Origin: Candidatus Bathyarchaeota archaeon
GTDB taxonomy: Archaea > Thermoproteota > Bathyarchaeia > TCS64
Assembly: GCA_026394265.1 (NCBI GenBank)
Contig: JAPKYO010000020.1
Location: forward strand, 1 to 17,030
Direction of reading: 5' to 3'
Length of the DNA: 17,030 nucleotides
The position numbers and the translations under genes are program-made. Under the pieces are notes generated by a model. The model was not told the origin of the DNA. It saw only the letters and a list, made by a program, of their open reading frames with translations, and made no database searches. This document shows, one piece after another, positions 13,096 to 17,030 of this stretch; the stretch's first letter is position 1; each line of letters opens with the position of its first letter.

Positions 13096-14250
13096 ATGAC
13101 CACCATCAAGCCCACGGGCGGACAGGGACGGGAACGCCTCGAACACAGGCTCTGGCTCGAACAGCAGATGACCGGCTGGAAGAAGTACACAAACATGACC
13201 ATGCACGAGTCAGACGTCCAGCCCATGAAGATGAGCGAGGTACTCGCCCTCGCCGACGACGAACTCCGAAGCGACTGGGAAAACCTCACACTCAAATACA
13301 CCGAGACCACCGGCGGCATCAAGCTCCGAACCGAGGTCTCCAAGCTCTACAAGGGCGTCGACCCGAGTCAGGTCATCATCTTCGCGGGCGCAGACGAGGC
13401 GATCTGGGTCTTCTTCACAGCCATGCTCAAGCCCGGCGACCACGTCGTCGTCCTCTGGCCCGCATACGAGGCGCTCTACCAGCTCGCCAGCCTCGCCGGC
13501 GCCGAGGTGACACTCGTACCACTAGACCCTGACGGTTGGCGCGTCGACCTAGACAAGGTCGCCAAGGCGTTCCGCCCCAACACAAAGTTCCTCATCACCA
13601 ACTTCCCCCACAACCCCACAGGCGCCACAATCGACCACCCCACCTACAAGGCGCTCCTCGACCTCTGCCGGGAGAAGGGCGCCACATTCGTGGGCGACGA
13701 GGTCTACCACCTGCTCGAACACAAGCCCGAGTACCGCCTACCCCCCGCCGTTGACGCCGACGAGACCGCCGTAAGCTTCGGCGTCATGTCAAAAGCCTAC
13801 GCCCTATCGGGCCTCAGGATAGGCTGGATAACTATCAAGGAGCCCACACTGCTTCGTAAGCTCGACGAGATGAATGGCCTCGCGACGCCCTGCAAGCCAG
13901 CCCCGAGCGAGCTGCTCGCCACAATGGCACTCCGAGCCAGAGACAAGGTCCTCGCCCGAAGCCACAAGATCATTGACGAGAACCTCCCCCTCATGGAGGA
14001 GTTCTTCGAGGACTACGGCGACCACTTCAAGTGGGTGCACCCCAAGGGCGCGACGGTGGGCTTCCCCGAGCTAATCGGCATGAACGTCGAGAAGTTCACC
14101 GAGGAGTACGCCAAGCAGGAGCACGTCATGGTCTGGCCCGGCATGATCTTCAACTACCCCGGCAACAACTTCCGCATAAGCTACGGGCGCACATGGGCCC
14201 CCGAGGGGCTACGCCGCCTCAAGCACTTCGCGGACAAGAACCTGAAGTGA
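13096..14250 (+). CDS. PLP-dependent aminotransferase, class I/II (fold type I)
   Basis: The 384-residue enzyme has the complete aspartate-aminotransferase fold. The cofactor loop is FAGADEAIW near 95-103, the PLP-phosphate and substrate region holds NFPHNPTGA near 171-179, and the acidic residue contacting the pyridine nitrogen is in FVGDEVYHLL near 200. The Schiff-base lysine is in SKAYALSGLRIGW near 235, and the carboxylate-binding Arg is in FRISYGRTW near the end. The N-terminal region before residue 60 is less conserved, so the true start could be one of the later Met codons. The amino-acid substrate cannot be read from the sequence. Its stop lies 1 bp from that of the convergent RidA gene. 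The base composition matches its neighbours. Confidence 0.9.
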   Translation: MTTIKPTGGQGRERLEHRLWLEQQMTGWKKYTNMTMHESDVQPMKMSEVLALADDELRSDWENLTLKYTETTGGIKLRTEVSKLYKGVDPSQVIIFAGADEAIWVFFTAMLKPGDHVVVLWPAYEALYQLASLAGAEVTLVPLDPDGWRVDLDKVAKAFRPNTKFLITNFPHNPTGATIDHPTYKALLDLCREKGATFVGDEVYHLLEHKPEYRLPPAVDADETAVSFGVMSKAYALSGLRIGWITIKEPTLLRKLDEMNGLATPCKPAPSELLATMALRARDKVLARSHKIIDENLPLMEEFFEDYGDHFKWVHPKGATVGFPELIGMNVEKFTEEYAKQEHVMVWPGMIFNYPGNNFRISYGRTWAPEGLRRLKHFADKNLK

Positions 14251-14251
14251 C

Positions 14252-14635
14252 TCAGGCTTGTGGCTTGTACGCCACGGCCTCTATCTCTACGAGTATCTCG
14301 TCCATCACCAGCCTCGTCACGATCGTCGACCGCGCCGGCGTCGGTCCCTCGAAGAAGGTCACGTAGACCTCGTTCATCTTCTCGTAGTAGTCGATGTCGG
14401 CGATGTAGACCGTCGCCTTTACAATGTCGTCCATCGTGGCGCCAACAGCAGCCAGCGTCTTCCGTAAGTCGAGGAGCGTCGCCTGCGTCTGGTCCTCGAT
14501 GGTGGTCAACTCTTTACCCGATTCATCCTCGAGCCCGATGTGACCGCAGGTGTAGACGAAGTCTCCAGCTTTCACCGCTGGATTATAGTGTGCATCCGGT
14601 GGATAGTCGAGTGTAATGGTCTCTTTGCGTTTCAT
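14252..14635 (-). CDS. ridA: RidA family enamine/imine deaminase
   Basis: This 127-residue protein is a YjgF/YER057c/UK114 member. Such trimers hydrolyse reactive enamines and imines (for example 2-aminoacrylate) released by PLP enzymes. Visible marks are the N-terminal HYNPAVKAGDFVYTCGHIGL, the QTQATLLDLRKTLAAVGATM helix, the KATVYIADIDYYEKMNEVY strand-helix, and PTPARSTIVTR, which carries the catalytic Arg. I chose ATG 14635 because the family starts there. The frame is open further upstream to 14869, but that part is antisense to priL and unlike the family. A TATA-like GTTTATCATT lies about 34 bp upstream. The neighbouring PLP aminotransferase, tail to tail, is a plausible source of its substrate; that link is inference. 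Confidence 0.92.
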   Translation of the reverse strand: MKRKETITLDYPPDAHYNPAVKAGDFVYTCGHIGLEDESGKELTTIEDQTQATLLDLRKTLAAVGATMDDIVKATVYIADIDYYEKMNEVYVTFFEGPTPARSTIVTRLVMDEILVEIEAVAYKPQA

Positions 14636-14660
14636 ACCGTCGCAGCCTATCCACGCTGGA

Positions 14661-14675
14661 ATGATAAACCCTGCG
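14661..14675 (-). promoter_or_regulatory. TATA box of ridA
   Basis: The minus strand reads GGGTTTATCATTCC about 30-38 bp before the ATG at 14635, giving a leader of under 10 nt. Confidence 0.45.
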
Positions 14676-14723
14676 GGGGAAGCCTTTTCACGGCCGAAAC
14701 ACCATGAGTTTGGCTGAAGGAAG

Positions 14724-15620
14724 ATGCTGGAGAGGGAAGCGGCTAAGTACCCGTTCCTCACGGAGGCGGCGAAGCTAGTTGACTCGCTTAACCTACAGCT
14801 AGACGATCTCGCCACCCCAACATACGAAAAAGTGCTGGACAGAGCTGCAGAGCGAGTCATCCAAGCCATCGAAGACGGTGCAGTCGACGACAGCCTCGAC
14901 GACTACATGACCGAGCTACTCAGCTTCCCCGTCGCCGTCATGTTTGTCTCCGTCAAGGGAGAACAGTTCCTAAATAGGCGCTACGCACTCGCCGAGGCGG
15001 TGCGAGTTTACTTCCTACTCCAAGACGAGGACAGGGATAAACTCGCCCAGATAGCACGCGACGACTTTGGCTGGGACCTCAAAGACTCCGGCGAGAAGTA
15101 CGACGGTGTCCTGCACGACTTCCGCTTACACTTCCACGACTACCTGCGTAGCTCTTCAAGCTTCCACGAGGACAAGTGGAAGCTCGTCAATCGCATAATC
15201 AAGAACGGCTATGTCCTCCTCACCCAGCGTGAAGTCGCACGCCTCATACAAGGCGAGGTGGAGAACCTCATCAAGGAGCGGCTCAAACCAATAAAGATCA
15301 GCCTCCCTGAGCCTATACAAAGGCGCCTCGACCGCGTCTCCAAGGTTTTCGAGGAGAATAGGACGAGGCTCGGCGGCGAGGACCTGCCCTCTGAGGTCAT
15401 CAACGCGGCCTTCCCGCCCTGTATCCGCTACTGCTTAGAGGGGCTGCTCGCCGGTAAACGTGCCAGCCACATGGAGCGCTTCGCCCTCACCAGCTTTCTA
15501 ATCACCGTCGGGATGCCCCTCGATAGCCTCGTAGACCTCTACACGAGCGTACGCCGCCTAGCCTACGAGAAGCCCCAACCCCCGCCTCAAGCCTCAAATA
15601 CCCCGAAGCCGAGCCAATAG
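14724..15620 (+). CDS. priL: DNA primase large subunit PriL (C-terminally short frame)
   Basis: The 298-residue frame carries the PriL helical N-terminal domain and the start of the C-terminal iron-sulfur domain. That start includes FPPCIRYCLEGLLAGK at about 230-245, whose first Cys (residue 233) is the usual first cluster ligand, then HMERFALTSFLITVGM and LVDLYTS. The family then continues with a Y-Q-V-x-x-I segment and three more Cys. Here the frame instead turns Pro-rich (EKPQPPPQASNTPKPSQ) and stops at 15620. Likely missing residues appear in another frame at 15631-15756. PriL partners PriS and helps start primers. The ATG follows GAAGGAAG. The gene is divergent from ridA and lies upstream of priS. 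Either a frameshift or a genuine split gene could explain the end. Confidence 0.85.
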   Translation: MLEREAAKYPFLTEAAKLVDSLNLQLDDLATPTYEKVLDRAAERVIQAIEDGAVDDSLDDYMTELLSFPVAVMFVSVKGEQFLNRRYALAEAVRVYFLLQDEDRDKLAQIARDDFGWDLKDSGEKYDGVLHDFRLHFHDYLRSSSSFHEDKWKLVNRIIKNGYVLLTQREVARLIQGEVENLIKERLKPIKISLPEPIQRRLDRVSKVFEENRTRLGGEDLPSEVINAAFPPCIRYCLEGLLAGKRASHMERFALTSFLITVGMPLDSLVDLYTSVRRLAYEKPQPPPQASNTPKPSQ

Positions 15621-15630
15621 AGGACCATAA

Positions 15631-15756
15631 TTGTCAGACAGCGTCAAGGAGACCATAAAGAATACCGGACTCCACTTCTGCAATGAGTACAATAACGTCG
15701 TCAGGTTTAACCCAAAGTTCTGCGGCAAGTGCCCGCACAGCAGCTTGAACAAGTAG
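15631..15756 (+). CDS. 41-residue Cys-containing ORF, probable end of the PriL iron-sulfur domain
   Basis: In the +1 frame relative to priL, right after a TAA at 15628-15630, TTG 15631 opens a frame of 41 codons ending in TAG. It reads SDSVKETIKNTGLHFC, then FCGKCPHSSLNK, with Cys at 17, 31 and 34. This resembles the last part of archaeal PriL (T-M-K-x-x-G-x-C, then C, then C/H-P-L), which supplies three of the four cluster ligands. Together with Cys233 of the upstream frame the set of four would be complete. Joining the frames needs a frameshift plus readthrough of one stop, or two frameshifts. Otherwise it is a separately translated domain. No strong ribosome-binding site is seen. Confidence 0.5.
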   Translation: MSDSVKETIKNTGLHFCNEYNNVVRFNPKFCGKCPHSSLNK

Positions 15757-15773
15757 GCGCCCGGAAGCAAACC

Positions 15774-15784
15774 AGTTTTAAAAC
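15774..15784 (+). promoter_or_regulatory. TATA box of priS
   Basis: CAGTTTTAAAACAC contains the symmetric TTTTAAAA about 30-36 bp before the priS ATG at 15812. It predicts an almost leaderless transcript and shows that priS does not depend on priL read-through. Confidence 0.6.
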
Positions 15785-15811
15785 ACGGCGAGCACTTCTA
15801 CCTGAGCGCCT

Positions 15812-17030
15812 ATGGAATCCGACTGGGGGAGCCCACGCTTCGTCGCGGAGCAATTCTATAGGTGGTACCAAGGTAACGCGAGGAACATCCCCGCTCCCAC
15901 CGAGATCAAGCATCGCGAGTTCGCCTTCCTCCAATTCGGCGGGAAGACAATGTTCCGCCACATAGGATTCCCCGATGAGGCGACATTCCAGAGATACCTC
16001 AAGGATAACGGCCCCGCGCATAGTTACCACAGCAGTAGCTACTACCAGCGCCCCGAAGCAGATATGGCGGGGAAGGGCTGGATCGGAGCCGACCTAGTCT
16101 TCGATATAGACGCCGACCACTTCGACCTACCCTGCCAGCACGAGCACGACAAGTGGAAGTGCAGAAACTGCGGCGAGGAAGGCACCGGGAAACACCCCGA
16201 GATATGCAAGTGCGGTAAAGCCGCATTCGAAGAGGAGACTTGGCTCTGCGAGCACTGCCTACAGGCGGCGAAGCACGAGACCCAGAAGCTCCTCGACATG
16301 CTCATACAGGACCTTGGCTTCAGCCCCGCCGGTGACCTCGTCGTCAACTTCTCTGGCAACCGCGGCTACCACGTACACGTCAGGAGCCCCAGGATCAGTA
16401 ACCTCGACCAGTACGGGCGCCGCGAGGTAGTCGACTACATCCTCGGAACTGGCCTCAAGCCGGAGTACCTCGGCTTCAATCCACGCGCCAAAGGCGGGCG
16501 ATCCACACTAGCCGACGAGGGCTGGAGGGGAAGGGCAGGGCGAGCGCTCTACGACTACATCGCGGATACGCCGCCCGAGGAGATCAAGGCACTGAAGCTT
16601 GGGCGAAAGATCACGAATCTCCTCGTAAACGAGAAGGACAAGGCACTAACCATCCTCGAGGAGAGCCACCCGAGCGTGCTCCTCAAGGCCGTCGATCTAA
16701 GCGACGATGACAAACTCATGGCGGACCTATCCAAACTCATGGAGATAGCCGTCAAGGGACAAGCAGCCGACATAGACACCGTCGTCACAACCGACATACA
16801 CCGCCTCATACGCCTCCCCAACACACTACACGGCAAAACCGGCTGGCAGGTCCAGACGATCAACCTCGACTCCCTCCCCGACTACGACCCCATGACGAGC
16901 GCAATAGCCTTCAGAACCGGCGAGGCGAAGGTATATGTCCGACACGCCCCGAAGGTAAGGATCGCCGACGCCGAATACGGACCATACACGCAGGAGACCG
17001 CGACCGTCCCCATGGCGGTCGCGCTCTTCC
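15812..17030 (+). CDS. priS: DNA primase small (catalytic) subunit PriS, 3' end outside window
   Basis: The frame is open from ATG 15812 to the last base of the window (406 codons), so the protein is incomplete at its C-terminus. It makes RNA/DNA primers for replication. The catalytic aspartates are D98 and D100 in LVFDIDADHFD, and the third is D328 in TVVTTDIHRLIRLPNTLHGK. The nucleotide-binding motif SGNRGYHVHV is at 181-190. A zinc-binding segment with several Cys (KCRNCGEEG, ICKCG, WLCEHC) lies between about 108 and 150, somewhat longer than a minimal zinc knuckle. ATG 15812 fits the TATA spacing. The gene follows priL on the same strand, the usual partner. The missing end is a window effect and not a defect. 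Confidence 0.95.
   Translation, partial: MESDWGSPRFVAEQFYRWYQGNARNIPAPTEIKHREFAFLQFGGKTMFRHIGFPDEATFQRYLKDNGPAHSYHSSSYYQRPEADMAGKGWIGADLVFDIDADHFDLPCQHEHDKWKCRNCGEEGTGKHPEICKCGKAAFEEETWLCEHCLQAAKHETQKLLDMLIQDLGFSPAGDLVVNFSGNRGYHVHVRSPRISNLDQYGRREVVDYILGTGLKPEYLGFNPRAKGGRSTLADEGWRGRAGRALYDYIADTPPEEIKALKLGRKITNLLVNEKDKALTILEESHPSVLLKAVDLSDDDKLMADLSKLMEIAVKGQAADIDTVVTTDIHRLIRLPNTLHGKTGWQVQTINLDSLPDYDPMTSAIAFRTGEAKVYVRHAPKVRIADAEYGPYTQETATVPMAVALF

Noticed and set aside
14636..14869. N-terminal extension of the ridA frame
   Set aside because: The family starts at the ATG at 14635; the upstream part is Ser/Ala-rich, antisense to priL and beyond the predicted ridA promoter.

Overview
This window looks like chromosomal DNA of an archaeon from the TACK/Thermoproteota side (a Bathyarchaeia- or Nitrososphaeria-like lineage is my best guess). 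The evidence is eukaryote-type ribosomal proteins eL37 and eL30, an Sm-like protein, an archaeal two-KH NusA, TATA-box promoters with short or no leaders, a tRNA intron with a bulge-helix-bulge splice motif, and a two-subunit DNA primase. Both large RNA polymerase subunits are single unsplit polypeptides. An unsplit RpoA is typical of the thaumarchaeal/korarchaeal-like part of the archaea and argues against most euryarchaea and Thermoprotei. The lineage name is inference.

Left part (1-1354): a 141-bp sequence occurs twice, exactly, at 1-141 and 721-861. Each copy holds an intron-containing tRNA-Leu(UAA) on the minus strand, complete except for its first two nucleotides. Between the copies lies one small minus-strand gene for a membrane-anchored coiled-coil protein. 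Right of copy 2 is a scrap of a CPBP/CAAX-protease-like gene, cut off exactly where the repeat begins, followed by the first copy of an unassigned 115-bp element with complementary ends (1014-1128). A second, equally long copy of that element lies at 12924-13038.

Core part (1355-10110): an LSm-eL37 pair on the minus strand is divergent from a compact plus-strand operon rpoB-rpoA-rpl30e-nusA (gaps of 1 nt, an 8-nt overlap, and 1 nt), closed by a GC hairpin and a T8 tract. The S12 and S7 genes that often follow nusA, and the rpoH gene that often precedes rpoB, are absent here.

Right part (10106-17030): a mix of metabolic and regulatory genes. These are a ketopantoate reductase-family gene and a degenerate receiver-domain protein (both minus), a NodB-type deacetylase, an orphan antitoxin-like protein, a PLP aminotransferase facing a RidA deaminase tail to tail, and then the primase genes. 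PriL ends early in its own frame. A 41-codon ORF just downstream in another frame carries three cysteines and resembles the missing end of the PriL iron-sulfur domain. PriS follows from its own TATA box and runs off the window.

Points most worth a second look: the tRNA-containing direct repeats and what they enclose, the 115-bp dispersed element, and the split PriL iron-sulfur domain.
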